Source: Pycnococcus provasolii (taxonomy: Eukaryota; Chlorophyta; Pseudoscourfieldiophyceae; Pseudoscourfieldiales; Pycnococcaceae). Taken from it: a stretch of 64,000 bases of DNA. The stretch is taken from assembly GCA_938743325.2 (NCBI GenBank), contig OW568901.1:186001-250000 (forward strand), in the 5' to 3' direction. Both the position numbers and the translations under genes were made by a program. The notes under the pieces are model-generated. The model ran no database searches and was not told the origin of the DNA. It worked only from the letters and a program-made list of their open reading frames with translations. Position 1 is the first letter of the stretch. Each line of letters begins with the position of its first letter. Below, piece after piece: positions 30,021 through 41,151 of this stretch.

Positions 30021-31771
30021 TTATGCCGCCTCACCTCCCGCAGCCCCGGCTGGGGGAAGATCTGGCAATGTCGTCCCGCGCTTGCGAGGTAAGTTCATGG
30101 GCAGCTCGGTCGGCTGCACCGTGCGACCTGTGCGGACACCGCCGTTCGCCATCGTGCCGTGTTTCTCCTTTGCCACATCCTCCATGAGCTTCATCTCCTC
30201 CTCGGAGATCAATCCCTCCTTGAAGAGCACCGCCGGCAAGATGGTGCCATCAGGGGCGATTTCGTCGCGTCGTGCAAAGCGGCCCTTGATGCGCGGCCGA
30301 CTCTCGGCGTACGCCTTGCGGCTTGCGTAGCGCACTGTCTTTTCAAATACGCGACGGCGTCGCTTCTCGATGTAACGGGCTACCTTGTCCTTTCGCGTGC
30401 TCATGAGCAGGCTCATTGGTGGCATCATGCCTCCGAGCATGGCTGTGCCGCCAGGCCACTGCTGCTGCTGCTGCTGTTGCTGCATCGACGTCGTCGTTGT
30501 CGTCGTCGTTGCTGGTGCTGCCGCCGCCGCTGCCGCCTGCGGCTGACGCTGTGCCATTTGTTGTGCCTGTTGTGGATTGTACGCTGTGGATGTGATGGCG
30601 TACCCCGGCTGTGGTGCAGCATTTGAATTTTGTTCCGCCTTTTTGGCCCACGAGTACCACTCTCCGAACGAAGCACGTCCAGGCGGCCGAACAGCGGGTG
30701 GGGGTGGTTGCTGCTGCTGCTGCTGGTGCAGCTGCTGCATCGGTACTTGCTGATGCATAATCTCCTCGTCGTAGCCCATACTCAATGGGACGAGAGCATC
30801 ACCTGCAGACGCTGAGTCCGAGTTGTGCGAGTTATATCCACCCGATCCCGAAGCGCCTCCATCTGTGCTCAATGCACGATTTGCCGGAACGGACGGCATG
30901 CCCATCATGCGATGCTGCTGCTGCGCAGCCACATTCGGGCGCATGGCATGCTGTGCCGTGGCAGCGGCTCCTGCTCCGTCTGACATTGAGGGGCTCGGCA
31001 GCTCGACGAGCGGCTGTCCCATTTCCTGTGGAAAGATTGTGGTGCCTCCGAGCGCCTCGAAGAAGAGCGGTGGTAATGTATCGTCGACGTCAAGACCTGG
31101 TATAGGATCGTCGAGTCCCAATGGACCACTTCCCAGAGTGACGAGCATGTCCTGGAACAGCTCGTTCGTCACGCGCCGATGCTCTTCCACCTCGGCGAAC
31201 GAGGCGGATGCCGCGAGGTTCGACGTTCCGAAAGGCGTGTAGGGCACGCTGGTCAGGGCTGAGTTATGTGGTGGCTTTTCATGTGTCATTTGCAGCAGAG
31301 GACTCTGGCCACTTGCGGGCGGTGTGTTAGAGTTGTTCGGATCTCCAGAAGATGGCACGGCGGCGCCAGACAGTTCTGAGGTTGCCGGTGCAACGTGCAT
31401 GGGCTTCGGCCCCGGCGCGTTGTTTTCCGCCGCCATTTCTCGCGCCTTGGCGTCGAGTGTTTCTTGTGTGAACGTGTCGAGCGGTATGCGCACGTGCCTG
31501 CGCGCGACGACGTTGGCGTCGTGAATGTCGCTGTCACACTTGTCGCACAGCACGACTCCGTCTGTTTTGCAGAAGATGCGTGCGGGACGGCACTCGCAGT
31601 TTTCGCAGAGGTACTGCCTTGCGTGTCCGCGTGCCACCTTGTTGGCGGTGTGTATGGCGAGGTCGCACGCGCGGCACATGTACGCGTTGTCGTTGTAGCA
31701 GTAGACGACGGGCTTGGCTGTCGAGCACACCTCGCAGGAGCTCGCGGTTCTTACGGATGTGGATGCGTTGC

Positions 31772-31806
<35 letters not shown>

Positions 31807-31955
31807 ACCTGCGCACCCTCTCGTTGGTCTGTGTTGTTGTTGCTGTTGTCATTATTTTGCGGCGACGCGTTTGTCGTCGTATCCGCCGCCATCGGCTTGG
31901 ACATGGAAATGTTATTTGCCGCCTGCTGACCCGTGTTACGCGCGACACTCACCAT
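30021..31955 (-). CDS. CONSTANS-like transcription factor (two B-boxes and CCT)
   Basis: 644 residues from ATG at 31955. Two B-box zinc fingers in tandem: [13 protein letters not shown]...CRACDLAIH (about 68-107) and [13 protein letters not shown]...CDKCDSDIH (about 111-150). The CCT domain ([20 protein letters not shown], then [17 protein letters not shown]) is at about 535-580. Between them lies Gln-rich activation-like sequence (two long Gln runs). In plants this architecture regulates photoperiod responses, and in green algae related proteins link light and circadian timing to growth. The start is uncertain: the frame is open up to 32075, an alternative Met (MSKPMAADT) is at 31904, and the ATG at 31955 is immediately followed by GTGAGT, so an intron cannot be excluded. 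Confidence 0.88.
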
Positions 31956-33719
31956 ATAAAGTGACGTACACTCTTGATGCTCAATGGGAGGTGAGAGGTA
32001 GCCAGCGAAACACTCACTCGCACCTTGGGAAGCACTTCTTGGGACCGAAGAACTCGTACAAGAATGAGTGAACAAAAATAGCTTTTAGGACGGAAAGAAC
32101 GCCGAAAGCAGAATGAAAGCAGCTCAACCAAGAAGGGGAAAGCCAACACACACACGCAAAGAAAGCAAAGAAAGCACGTAAGCTGGTACCAACACCTGTA
32201 CTCGTGAAGCAGAAAGCCTGCACAGAAAGCAGATGCCGATGGCCTAGAAAGAAAGCGAGATGGGGAGACCTGTGGTGCGGTGCGGTGCGTACCCTAGGAG
32301 AGCGTCTGCTGAGGAGGAACGACAACCCTGAGTTTCTGTGCCTCGTGAGAACGCTCTGAGGGGCCCCCTTTTGCCCGCCCGCAGAACCGCCTGCCTGCCC
32401 CGCATTCAGAAAACCGGATCAGATTTCGCCTTTAGAGCGCGGGGGGAGGAGGAGAGAGGAGGGCGTGGTACCACTGTTGTTGTTTTCTCTGAAATTTCCT
32501 CCCATCGTGCGGTTCGAATCTTTCCAGGGGTTTCAGGCGTTGAATCTGTGCCCTTTTTCCCTTTTTTCCCTTTGTTGGTCTGAAATCATCCACTTGAGTT
32601 TCTTCTTGGTTTTTCTGGGTTTTGGTTCCCCTGTGCTTTTTGGTGGTTCCTCGCTATTTGGTTCTGTTCTTGCCGGAGTAGTTTGGTGCTTTTTTTCATC
32701 GTTTTTTCGCATTTTTGTATGGGTTTTCGCCTAACCTTGCGTTTTTGAGGCTTGAGGCCTTGCGTATGACGAGGATGCCCGGAAAGTCGCGCGGGGGCGT
32801 TGAGGGCGTACAACGAACGGGTGGTGGGTGATCTGGCGGCCGCTCGCTCCGCTTTTGCAAAAGGACGGCAACAGCTGGCAGACGCGTTAGGGCGTCTGAT
32901 AAGGTTCCGATCACTCGTGGACAGAATGTTCTTATCCTCCCTCAACGCTTTTTCAGAACTGTGCGCTTTGAAAGCAACGCAACGAGGGATCCACAAGACA
33001 AGAAAAGACGGCTTCTTTCTGCGTGATCAGCGGAAGGAATTGTGAATTTGTATGGACTTTTCATGTGGTTCAATCAAGGGAGGGTTTCCTCATGCGAGGA
33101 CCTAAGAATGCGATGTACCTTAAGGTATGCGGCGTTGAGGCCTGAAACACAAACCCGACCCGCCATTCATCTTCGTCGGGAAGGGAAGACCTCTCCCAGT
33201 TGCCAGTGCAGGAAGTTACCGGTGAAGGTAAGTTAGTACGGGAGACCACGGCCCACGGAATTACTCTTCGTCGGTTCGTCGCCATAGTTGGTCGGCACTT
33301 GGTGGATGGTCTGGTTGCCGTGGATGGTCGGCAGTTGGTGGCTGGATGGTCGCCGTGGATGGTCCTTCCGTGGTCATTCATTCCGTGGTATCGTAGTGCC
33401 CGCCTGAACTGGTATGAACTCGCCTCAGCTGGAGTCGTCTACTGTCGTCGTGCCGGTCGTCGTGCTGGTCGTCGTGCCGGTCGTCGTCAACTGTCGTGGT
33501 CGGGGAGACTATTGTAATGGGGTGCTCCACCTAGGGTCAGCTCCACCTAGGGCGTGAAGGGAAGTATTGTGAAGGGAAGGGCCTCCGCTTTGAGCTTTCC
33601 TCTCCTCCCCTCGTGTAGTGGTGGAATAAGGCCGTTAACTTTCGTGCGAATCATTCCTCCCCACCCTCGCCCTTGGCAGCTGGGGCCTCCGTCCCATTCC
33701 CAGTTTTCGTTGAGCGGCC
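31956..33719. other. Intergenic region, no gene seen
   Basis: About 1.8 kb of upstream DNA shared by divergent genes. It has a T-rich stretch with TTTTTC words (32530-32720) and tandem GGTCG(G/T)C(A/G) and TGGATGGTC-type repeats at 33290-33360, then GTCGTCGTGC(C/T)G repeats at 33440-33490. The ORFs are low-complexity. Confidence 0.4.
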
Positions 33720-34195
33720 ATGTCGTCCGCGCCCACAGCGTCCATCGCCTCGATGGTCAAGCAGAACGAGGCGTACGCCACCGCGTACGCACACGCACGC
33801 GAACTAGCTGTCACGTCGGAAATCTGCTCGTGGCACGACAGGCAATACAGAAACTCGCTGCGACCTTCGCAGCACCTGCAAGCACGTACCGAAATACAAG
33901 AAGAAACACAACAAGCTGGTGCGTTTTATTTTTGGGGATGGAAGACACACACGTGCTGAGGAAAAGGAAGTTCCACTAACAAAACAAGATACACACGTCA
34001 ACACACATACACACACACACATAAACTGCAGGGGAGATGGAGCTTGCCGACGAGTTTGCGACTGAGGCGAAGTTCTCACTCGCCATGCTCAGGGAGGAGA
34101 GGAGGCAAAAGCTCAGAGAACTGTACCAGGCGGAGGCACGCGCATACTACGAAGAACTCGCCATGCTCGGACTTGCGCCAATCCCGCTGGTGTAG
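33720..34195 (+). CDS. Small helical protein, CFAP141-like candidate, two exons
   Basis: 109 residues after splicing exon 1 (33720-33885) to exon 2 (34032-34195). The 146-bp intron has donor GTACCG and acceptor AACTGCAG, and the join (phase 1) gives LQAREMELADEFATEAK. The protein is helical throughout, has SEICSWHDRQYRNSL in the middle and LREERRQKLRELYQAEARAY plus YEELAMLGLA at the end. Human CFAP141 (C1orf189), a ciliary microtubule inner protein of about 100 residues, has a similar length and ends in a comparable 'L..E..QYQQELNQMGKAF' pattern. The assignment is weak and inferential. It would imply that the alga has flagella at some stage. Confidence 0.5.
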
Positions 34196-34546
34196 AAAGA
34201 ACACAAAACAAGACGTATAAAAGAAAGGATAGCTGATACTTGTGCATCTTCGTTCTTCGAGCTCACTATTGTGAGCGTGTCTTGCAAATGAAAAACAAAA
34301 GTTGAAAACTCGTAAGTAATGTTTACTCTCCTTCCTTCACGTCCCACGCGGCGCGCCGTCTACCAGCGCTCGCACGCGCTGACGTCTATCCATCTTGAAA
34401 AATAAAAGTACGCACAAACGAACGAAACTCGATAACACTGGTTGACTAAAAGCGAAAAAAGAAAAAGAAAAACGACTGAAGTTTACGCGCATAGCAGCAC
34501 TCAGCACGCATCTTCCGTAACCTTATCAAAGAACAAGCAAGCACGT
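34196..34546. other. Convergent intergenic region
   Basis: Between the 3' ends of the CFAP141-like gene and the MIT-domain gene. AAATAAA at 34398-34404 may be a poly(A) signal. No ORF is supported. Confidence 0.45.
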
Positions 34547-35368
34547 CTACTTCTGCGCGCTGGGGAATGCACTCGCGCCTGCGGGTGCATTCGCGTTGCC
34601 GCCGCTTGCTGAGCTGCTGTTCAGGTTTTTCGTCAGCGACTCCAGGCCGCTCGAAAGTGCCGCGCCCGCCCTTCCAGCGACGTTCGCGGCGCGACCTGTG
34701 ATGTTGTGCTGCTCGTTGAGCTGCTTCGCCTTCGCGTATCCTTCGTTTGCAGCCTGTGACACCTTATCGGTGATCTTGTACTGCTCGTTCACCTCCTTCG
34801 CCTTGCTCGCCACAGCGCTGGCGGCTGCCATCGTCTTGCCGCTGACGTTGTGCTCGTTATCAAACTGCTTCACAGCGTCCACCGTTCCAGCAGCGGCGTT
34901 TCCTGCGGTACGAGCAGCCTCTCCCACGCCGTCCGACCGCGTGGTCGCGTACGCCGCCCCCGCCGCTGCCGCACCTGCGACCATCACGCCTCCCACGACG
35001 GGCGCGAAGAAGCCCGCGACTGCACCCATGGCTGCTGCGCCCGCGACGGTCTTCGCGCCCCCCGCCGCCTGCACTTTGCTCTGCGCCTGCTGCGCGACAG
35101 CGACTCCACTAGCGGCCATGTTGGATGCCGCCGCCATGGACTGCGCGTTCGCCTGCGCCGAGAGCGCGGACGCCCTCGCGCGGTACTCTGCTGCTTTCGC
35201 CTGCACGCCCGGCACTTCCGCGTCAGGGAAGCACTGGTTCGCGATGGCCGCCTCCATGGCAGATGCGGCCTCGAGGTACTTCGTGGCGGCTTCTAGGTGG
35301 CGTCCTGCGCTGTCCAACGCGGTGGCTTCGCCTGCAAGCGCGATCGCAGCGGCTGCGGTATTGGCCAT
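34547..35368 (-). CDS. MIT-domain-like protein with glycine-zipper segment
   Basis: 273 residues from ATG at 35368. The N-terminal 60 residues (ALAGEATALDSAGRHLEAAT, then YLEAASAMEAAI, then AKAAEYRARASAL) look like a MIT three-helix bundle, the module that binds ESCRT-III tails in endosomal sorting. A Gly/Ala hydrophobic segment follows (AMGAVAGFFAPVVGGVMVAG, about 115-140) and may insert in a membrane. Then come repeats of NEQ(Y/H)xITxxxxxAA (VNEQYKITDKVSQAA, LNEQHNITGRAANVAG), and an earlier relative DNEHNVSGKTMAAA. The frame upstream is open to 35626 but lacks a homologous sequence and includes CCCTAA repeats. Role in membrane trafficking is an inference. Confidence 0.65.
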   Translation of the reverse strand: MANTAAAAIALAGEATALDSAGRHLEAATKYLEAASAMEAAIANQCFPDAEVPGVQAKAAEYRARASALSAQANAQSMAAASNMAASGVAVAQQAQSKVQAAGGAKTVAGAAAMGAVAGFFAPVVGGVMVAGAAAAGAAYATTRSDGVGEAARTAGNAAAGTVDAVKQFDNEHNVSGKTMAAASAVASKAKEVNEQYKITDKVSQAANEGYAKAKQLNEQHNITGRAANVAGRAGAALSSGLESLTKNLNSSSASGGNANAPAGASAFPSAQK

Positions 35369-35522
35369 GAGTCTCTTACCTTGTAAGCAGCTTGGAAGGG
35401 CGTAGGAAGGCGCAGGTGCCCAACCACAACAAGCACAGTCTAACCTCTCTCGTATTCGGACCGGAGGGGCAGAAGAAGAAGGAGAATTCAGAAGGGACGG
35501 GATCCCCAACCCCATGCTAATA

Positions 35523-35550
35523 ACCCTAGCTCTAACCCTAACCCTAACGT
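35523..35550. repeat. Interstitial TTAGGG-type array in divergent promoter
   Basis: AACCCTAGCTCTAACCCTAACCCTAACG between the MIT-domain gene (-) and the oxygenase gene (+), about 85 bp before the latter's ATG. Confidence 0.75.
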
Positions 35551-35634
35551 TTTCCTGTTCCTCTTTCCCTTGTTTTTCCCCCTTCAGCCTTTTCGCACTT
35601 CTCTTGGAATAATGCGCTTTCATCAAAGTACGCC

Positions 35635-36474
35635 ATGATGTGTTCCTTACCTAATAGTAGTGTGTTCCGACCGCCAGCCGCGTTCCTCGCGCAGGCGCAT
35701 GCCCTACCTCCTGCGGCGAACGTATACGTAGGACGCACACGTGTCGTCGCGAGAGAATCGGGACAGGTGGAGCGCAACCTTCCCGTCCACGCGCTCGAGG
35801 CGGGGGCGCCGCCGCTGCTCGACAACCGCGACGTCGTGGTGGCGCGCTACGACGTTCCAGGATTGCCGGGAGGATTCGTGCTCAGCGACGTGCTCAGCCC
35901 CGCGGAGTGCGCGCGAGTCACGGCGGCGGCGGACGCAATGGGCTGGACGGAGGATGCTCCCGTTTCGCTAGGCCGCAACGTGCGCAGGAACACGAACTGC
36001 GTGTGGTGCGTGGACGAGGACGCGCTCAACCGCCAGATATTCGAACGCTGCGCCAGCAAGCTGCCAGCCGAGGTGGTGGGCGGAGGTGCGCTTCGTGGTC
36101 TGAACGCGAGGTGGAGGCTCTACAGGTACGACGCGGCGACGGGCGACGTGTTCAGGCCACACACCGACGGCGCGTGGCCGGGCAGTGGTCTCGTGGATGG
36201 CGATCTCGTGCACGACGTGTACAAGGATGGCACGCGGTCGTGGCTGACGTTCCTTCTCTTCCTCACGACGGACTTCGAGGGCGGCGAGACCACTTTCTTT
36301 TTGGAGGATGGCACGCAGCCTGCCGTGCGCACGCCTCTTGGCGGTGCGTTGTGTTTCTTCCACGGCGAGCACGCGTTGAGTCCGCTGCACGAGGGTTCGC
36401 TCGTCACATCGGGCGTCAAGTACGTCGCGCGCACGGACGTGCTGTACAGTACACCTCTACGACCGGTAGCATAA
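35635..36474 (+). CDS. 2-oxoglutarate/Fe(II) oxygenase, prolyl 4-hydroxylase-like
   Basis: 279 residues. The double-stranded beta-helix shows the Fe-binding HxD as FRPHTDGAW (about 180), the strand SWLTFLLFLTTDFEGGETTFF (about 201), PLGGALCFFHGEHALSPLHEG with the distal His (about 247) and the following Lys (GVKYVARTDVLY) that would bind 2-oxoglutarate. This is the P4H-type arrangement (SM00702). Substrates of related algal proteins vary from collagen-like to other targets. The N-terminal 60 residues have little similarity to the domain and may be a targeting region. Start ATG at 35635 or 35638. Confidence 0.82.
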   Translation: MMCSLPNSSVFRPPAAFLAQAHALPPAANVYVGRTRVVARESGQVERNLPVHALEAGAPPLLDNRDVVVARYDVPGLPGGFVLSDVLSPAECARVTAAADAMGWTEDAPVSLGRNVRRNTNCVWCVDEDALNRQIFERCASKLPAEVVGGGALRGLNARWRLYRYDAATGDVFRPHTDGAWPGSGLVDGDLVHDVYKDGTRSWLTFLLFLTTDFEGGETTFFLEDGTQPAVRTPLGGALCFFHGEHALSPLHEGSLVTSGVKYVARTDVLYSTPLRPVA

Positions 36475-36558
36475 TCTAACCATGTAACAAGTTAAAAAAA
36501 AACCATCAAAAGAAAATGGAGAGGAGTCCTGAGGAGTCCTGAGGAGGTGGAGGAGGAG

Positions 36559-36606
36559 AGGGTTAGGGTTTTCAAGAAAGAAAGAATTAGGGTTAGGGTT
36601 AGGGTT
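36559..36606. repeat. Interstitial TTAGGG array upstream of INO1
   Basis: GGTTAGGGTTTTC, a short purine interruption, then TTAGGGTTAGGGTTAGGGTT, ending about 105 bp before the ATG of inositol-3-phosphate synthase. Confidence 0.8.
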
Positions 36607-36710
36607 CGTGGTTTGTGGTGGTTGTGCTGTGCCTGTGATCGTTCCCCTCATCTGTCTCATCTTCATCTTCATCTTTCTTTCTGCGCCGCCATACACGTCA
36701 TAGCTACCCT

Positions 36711-38381
36711 ATGCTCATCCCTTCGTTCGTTGTGTCCCACAGCCGCGTCTCGTATGAGGACAAGCACATTGTGAGTGTGGTTAACTACGAATCCTCCGAG
36801 GTGTCTCTTCTACCAAGGGTGGAGGCACGTGCGCCGGCGCCGTCCGTTCATGTTGGGGATCATGATCAGGGTGAGTCGTCGAGCCTTCAGGGGGTGGTGG
36901 GGAAAAACGGTAGGGACGGTGGTGATGGCGCCTTGTCGTCCTCCTCTTCTCATGAAGTGGCTGCGCAGTACGTCATCCGACCCGTGTCGCGCGAATACAA
37001 GTTCGTGACGGAACGCGCGATTCCGCGACTCGGACTACTGCTCGTTGGACTCGCGGGAAACAACGGAACGACCGTGGTGGGATCTGTGCTCGCGAACAAA
37101 CACAACGTCACGTGGCGAACCAAAAACGGCGTGCAGAAACCAAACTACTACGGATCGCTCACGCAGGCAAGTACGTGCCATGTCGGGCGCATGGACGGAG
37201 AGGAGGTCTACTGCCCGTTCAGAAGCCTTCTGCCCATGGTGAACCCGAACGACCTCGAGATCTCTGGCTGGGATATCTCCGACGCCAACATGGCGGACGC
37301 CATGGAGCGGGCGCGCGTGCTGGACTACGATCTGCAGAGACAACTCAGACCTATGCTTGAGAACATCACGGCAATGCCTGGCATCTACAACCCGGACTTC
37401 ATCGCCGCGAATCAGGAAGAACGCGCCAACCACGTCATACAAGGCACGAAAAAACAGCAGGTGGAAAAGATTCGAGAGGACATACGCAACTTCAAGCAGA
37501 GCCGAAACTTGGACAAGGTGATTGTTCTGTGGACGGCAAACACCGAACGATTCAGCGAGGTATCTGACGAGCTGCACGGAACGAAGGAAGCTCTGCTCGC
37601 GAGCATTGAACGCGACGAGGCTGAGATCGCGCCGTCGACGTTGTACGCCGTCGCAAGCATTCTTGAGGACACACCGTACATCAACGGATCGCCGCAGAAC
37701 ACCTTCGTTCCTGGACTCATTGACCTCGCCGTGTCGCGCAGCGTTCTCGTTGCGGGCGACGACTTCAAGAGCGGCCAGACGAAGATGAAAAGTGTTCTCG
37801 TCGACTTTCTCGTCGGTGCTGGTATCAAGCCTGTCAGCATCGTGTCGTACAACCACCTCGGCAACAACGACGGTAAGAACCTCAGTGCGCCGCAGACGTT
37901 CCGCTCCAAGGAAATCTCCAAGAGCAGCGTCGTTGACGACATGGTTGCGTCGAACGAGATTCTGTACCAGAAGGGCGAGTCGCCGGATCACTGTATCGTC
38001 ATCAAGTACATCCCGTACGTCGGTGACTCGAAGAGGGCGATGGACGAGTACACGAGCGAGATTTTCATGGGCGGAACCAACACAATTGTCATGCACAACA
38101 CCTGCGAGGACAGCCTGCTCGCAAGTCCGCTGATTTTGGATCTCGTGTTGATAGCCGAACTGTGCACACGCATACAAATCCAGGAGGTGGGAAAAGACCC
38201 GTGTGAGAGGCCGCTCCATCCGGTGTGCACGCTCTTGAGCTACCTCAGCAAGGCGCCGCTCGTTCCACGCGGCGTGCCTGTGGTCAATGCACTAGCCAAG
38301 CAGCGCGCCATGTTGGAGAACTTTTTCAGGGCATGTATTGGATTGAGTCCTGAGCACAACATGATGTTGGAATTTAAGTAA
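36711..38381 (+). CDS. INO1: Inositol-3-phosphate synthase
   Basis: 556 residues, against about 510 in plants. Converts glucose 6-phosphate to 1D-myo-inositol 3-phosphate using NAD+, the first committed step of inositol, phytate and phosphoinositide synthesis, and so also feeds the PI pool used for GPI anchors. The NAD-binding Gly motif [20 protein letters not shown] (about 104), [20 protein letters not shown] (about 185), [12 protein letters not shown] (about 270), [18 protein letters not shown] (about 345), [16 protein letters not shown] (about 380) and NTCEDSLLA (about 463) are all present. The start [20 protein letters not shown] matches the family N-terminus, with an insertion of about 40 residues ([17 protein letters not shown]) after it. 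Confidence 0.96.
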   Translation: MLIPSFVVSHSRVSYEDKHIVSVVNYESSEVSLLPRVEARAPAPSVHVGDHDQGESSSLQGVVGKNGRDGGDGALSSSSSHEVAAQYVIRPVSREYKFVTERAIPRLGLLLVGLAGNNGTTVVGSVLANKHNVTWRTKNGVQKPNYYGSLTQASTCHVGRMDGEEVYCPFRSLLPMVNPNDLEISGWDISDANMADAMERARVLDYDLQRQLRPMLENITAMPGIYNPDFIAANQEERANHVIQGTKKQQVEKIREDIRNFKQSRNLDKVIVLWTANTERFSEVSDELHGTKEALLASIERDEAEIAPSTLYAVASILEDTPYINGSPQNTFVPGLIDLAVSRSVLVAGDDFKSGQTKMKSVLVDFLVGAGIKPVSIVSYNHLGNNDGKNLSAPQTFRSKEISKSSVVDDMVASNEILYQKGESPDHCIVIKYIPYVGDSKRAMDEYTSEIFMGGTNTIVMHNTCEDSLLASPLILDLVLIAELCTRIQIQEVGKDPCERPLHPVCTLLSYLSKAPLVPRGVPVVNALAKQRAMLENFFRACIGLSPEHNMMLEFK

Positions 38382-38420
38382 AGTTTGTTATTGTGTTCAA
38401 AAATTTGTTTCTTCTTATTT

Positions 38421-40880
38421 TTACATCTTGTTTGTGCACGCAACAATGTCGTTCTCGACAAGGCGCAGCCCCAGCTCTCGGCTGCTGACACAAGGTGGGA
38501 GACCCTGCCTGTCATACCACTTCAGCCCTCCGGCGGCGCTGGCGGCGGGCTCCTCCTCCGTCGTACTGGGGAGGATCCCGTGTGCGCTGAGGAGGCGAGC
38601 GATGCGGCTATGCGGCGTGACACCGGAGATTACCACGTAGACACGTGCTGTCACCCCGCCCGATGCACCGCCACCGCTTTCCGCCAACGCTTTTATGGTG
38701 CTCGAAAGTGCACGTGCCGCAGTGGAGTCAATGCTGTCCACATGTTCGAAATCGATAATCACGTAGAAGGCGAATTTGCTTGAGTCTCTTGCGGCTGACT
38801 CCTCCTCCTCGCTGTCACCATCATCCTTCTCATCGATGCACGACGATATGATTTCGCGGTGCAGCGTATCGCTGATGGCAATCGATTGTCCAAAAAAGAG
38901 CTGCCCGCGAAGGTTCACGACACGAACGCTCACAGATGCACCATCACGGCTGCGAATGCGAGGCGCTGCGAGCCTTTCGGGTGCATGTATATCCGCGACG
39001 CGCACGAGCGCACTCGAGTAGACAAACACGAGGGCACCGAGCACGCTGCCAATCACCATGCCACCCAGAACGCCGTAGCAGAGTGTGGCGATGAACGTCG
39101 CGATAACCAGGCAGTACTCAACGACTGTCACCTTCGCTCGAATGGCAACGAGCCAGTCGCCCATAATTTCAATGCCAAAGAACGCCATGATCCCTCCGAC
39201 GTAACTGCCGGGCATAAGATCGAGGATGTCAAACGGAATGATGAACAAAAGGAGCTCGAAAATGAATATGAGCAATCCATTGAGCTTCCCAGCCATCTGG
39301 CGTTGGCTAAAAATGGTTTGCGAGAAAATGTAGCTGCCTGTGAATCCGGCTCCGCACATTCCTGCAACTGCATTGGAAACGCCGATGAGCTGCAACTCGT
39401 GGTCAAAGTCAACCTCGTACGCCTGGCTCGGATCTTGCGTACTGGCCTGACCAGCTTGCACGGCGGCGATGTCAAGGCAGGATCCAAATGAGACGACCAA
39501 GAAGAGAGCAATCGTGTTCGCTATTTGAGAGAAGTTCAAGATTGAACTCCAGCTCAACTTCTGAGGCTCCATGAACAGATCGTAGCATTGCCAGCCCCAT
39601 GGAGGTGTTTCGGATCCTCCAGAATGGAGAAGCCAGCCGTGTTCGCGTGCATCATGCGCCGTATATCCAAGAGTGTACACAATTGCGAAAAATATGGCGG
39701 GTAGGGCGAGTAGAACCAAAGGCAGTCCGTACGGATTTCGCACGAAACGTGCTGTCGCACAGATGAGCAAGGCTTGCACGCAAGCAGCTGCGATTTGCAG
39801 CCACACCACTAGAGGTTGCCTTGCTAGTTGTATCCATGTCGCCGGTGTGGTGATAGAGATTCCTGTGGATAGCGAAAAACCCGCTGCAAGGCAAAAGTAG
39901 CCTATGTACGAAAGATAGCCTCCCACCACCGGAAGTGGAATCAGTTGCACGAGACCGCCGAGGTGAAAGCGTCCAACGAAGAAGAGTCCAACGCCAACGA
40001 TAAAGGTGGCTAATGCGCACGTGACGAGCGTCGTAGCCGTGGCAACAGCTGGATTGTCTGTAACGTTGTCGGCGACATTCGTTGCAAGTTGTGACAGCAG
40101 GATGAGGCCAACGTCTTGCACTTGTCCAACTGCGAATGGTAATTTTGACCCGAGCGTCATCGTGAGCTGGTGCAAGGCTGATGCTAGGAAGAAGAGTTTT
40201 GTGAGTTTCGTAATTGCGGTTCTGAAGACGTGCGCGCGGAACACGATGGCTGCATATGAAACTAGCGTGGGCGTGCACACAATGAAGTTCACAAAGCCTA
40301 ATATGGCGCTATTGAGTATAGACGTTTTGGGTGATGAAGTGTGCCGTTTGGTGGCTTGTGGTGAAGTGGTGGCGGCAGTGGCAGCAGTGGTGGTAGTAAT
40401 GTTCTCTTCTTCTTCTTCGAAAGGCGGCAGTGTGAGTCGTGCTGACGGCGAAATGGGAGGAGAGCTGGTTGAGGGGAGAAGGAACGTGTTTTGTGTGACG
40501 TCCGGCGATTCGTAGATATTGAGGTTGTTGTTGTCGTCGTCGTCATCATCATCATCATCGAGCTCGTCGTGTCGTGGTTCTGGTTCATCGTCCAAGCGGA
40601 CTTGCAGCGGTTGTCTAACTGACAAGAGCGGTGGAAGCGAGGTTGACGCCATCCATGACGATGGCTTTAGTGAGGAAGAGAGTGCGCGTTCGAGGCTGAT
40701 GCGGCGCCGGCTCGAGTCGCTGCTGATGTCCAAGTAAGGTGACGACGGCGAAGTAGGTGTTTGTTGGCGCGAAGAGGAAGGTTCGCCGTCGACTGCGACA
40801 TCGACGTCCAGGTGCGGTTGGTCGTCATGCAGAGCGGAGAGAAGTTGTTCGCTGAGCGTTGACCTGAGAGGCGCGGACAT
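38421..40880 (-). CDS. SulP (SLC26-like) transporter with STAS domain
   Basis: 819 residues from ATG at 40880; the open frame upstream has no ATG. A disordered N-terminal third (poly-Asp, Pro/Thr-rich) is followed by 11-12 membrane segments (about 205-610) and a C-terminal STAS domain (about 650-780: VRVVNLRGQLFFGQSIAIS, FYVIIDFEHVDSIDSTAARAL). Conserved SulP points include AGMCGAGFTGSYIFSQT and MPGSYVGGIMAFFGIEIMGD. It resembles the fungal Ygr125w branch of SulP more than the plant SULTR branch in its long N-terminus; substrate unclear (sulfate or another anion). A truncated second copy of codons for about 125-220 lies at 59885-60183. Confidence 0.85.
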   Translation of the reverse strand: MSAPLRSTLSEQLLSALHDDQPHLDVDVAVDGEPSSSRQQTPTSPSSPYLDISSDSSRRRISLERALSSSLKPSSWMASTSLPPLLSVRQPLQVRLDDEPEPRHDELDDDDDDDDDNNNLNIYESPDVTQNTFLLPSTSSPPISPSARLTLPPFEEEEENITTTTAATAATTSPQATKRHTSSPKTSILNSAILGFVNFIVCTPTLVSYAAIVFRAHVFRTAITKLTKLFFLASALHQLTMTLGSKLPFAVGQVQDVGLILLSQLATNVADNVTDNPAVATATTLVTCALATFIVGVGLFFVGRFHLGGLVQLIPLPVVGGYLSYIGYFCLAAGFSLSTGISITTPATWIQLARQPLVVWLQIAAACVQALLICATARFVRNPYGLPLVLLALPAIFFAIVYTLGYTAHDAREHGWLLHSGGSETPPWGWQCYDLFMEPQKLSWSSILNFSQIANTIALFLVVSFGSCLDIAAVQAGQASTQDPSQAYEVDFDHELQLIGVSNAVAGMCGAGFTGSYIFSQTIFSQRQMAGKLNGLLIFIFELLLFIIPFDILDLMPGSYVGGIMAFFGIEIMGDWLVAIRAKVTVVEYCLVIATFIATLCYGVLGGMVIGSVLGALVFVYSSALVRVADIHAPERLAAPRIRSRDGASVSVRVVNLRGQLFFGQSIAISDTLHREIISSCIDEKDDGDSEEEESAARDSSKFAFYVIIDFEHVDSIDSTAARALSSTIKALAESGGGASGGVTARVYVVISGVTPHSRIARLLSAHGILPSTTEEEPAASAAGGLKWYDRQGLPPCVSSRELGLRLVENDIVACTNKM

Positions 40881-41151
40881 GTCTCCGGGGCAAGAAGAAA
40901 GTGCGGCGCCCAAACGCCCCGGCTGACGGGGACGGGACGGAGAGGGGAACGAATCCGATCCGGGAAACGGATCTCACGTGGCACCAGGGGTAGGGACTAG
41001 GGGGTAGGGTTGCTGGGACCCGACCTTGATCGATCTCAGGATCTACCTTAGCATACATAACGTAAGCTTATCCATACAGTAGTTGTCTTATGTACTGACA
41101 CAAACTTGTGAGTGGGCACATACAGTACAAATCGTTTTTAAATACAGTTGA

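Noticed and set aside
31904-31955. Intron starting at the GTGAGT after the CONSTANS-like ATG
   Set aside because: The only nearby acceptor would make an intron of about 30 nt; the frame is open anyway, so I left it as a start uncertainty.
32505-32530. GGTTCGAATC as a tRNA B-box
   Set aside because: No T-stem pairing and no tRNA body on either side, including permuted order.
37035-38219. A 394-residue ORF antisense to inositol-3-phosphate synthase
   Set aside because: Shadow ORF due to codon bias, with no recognisable domain.
40881-40913. Possible N-myristoylated start (MGAALSS) of the SulP transporter
   Set aside because: The codon at 40913 is TTG, not ATG; the first ATG is at 40880.
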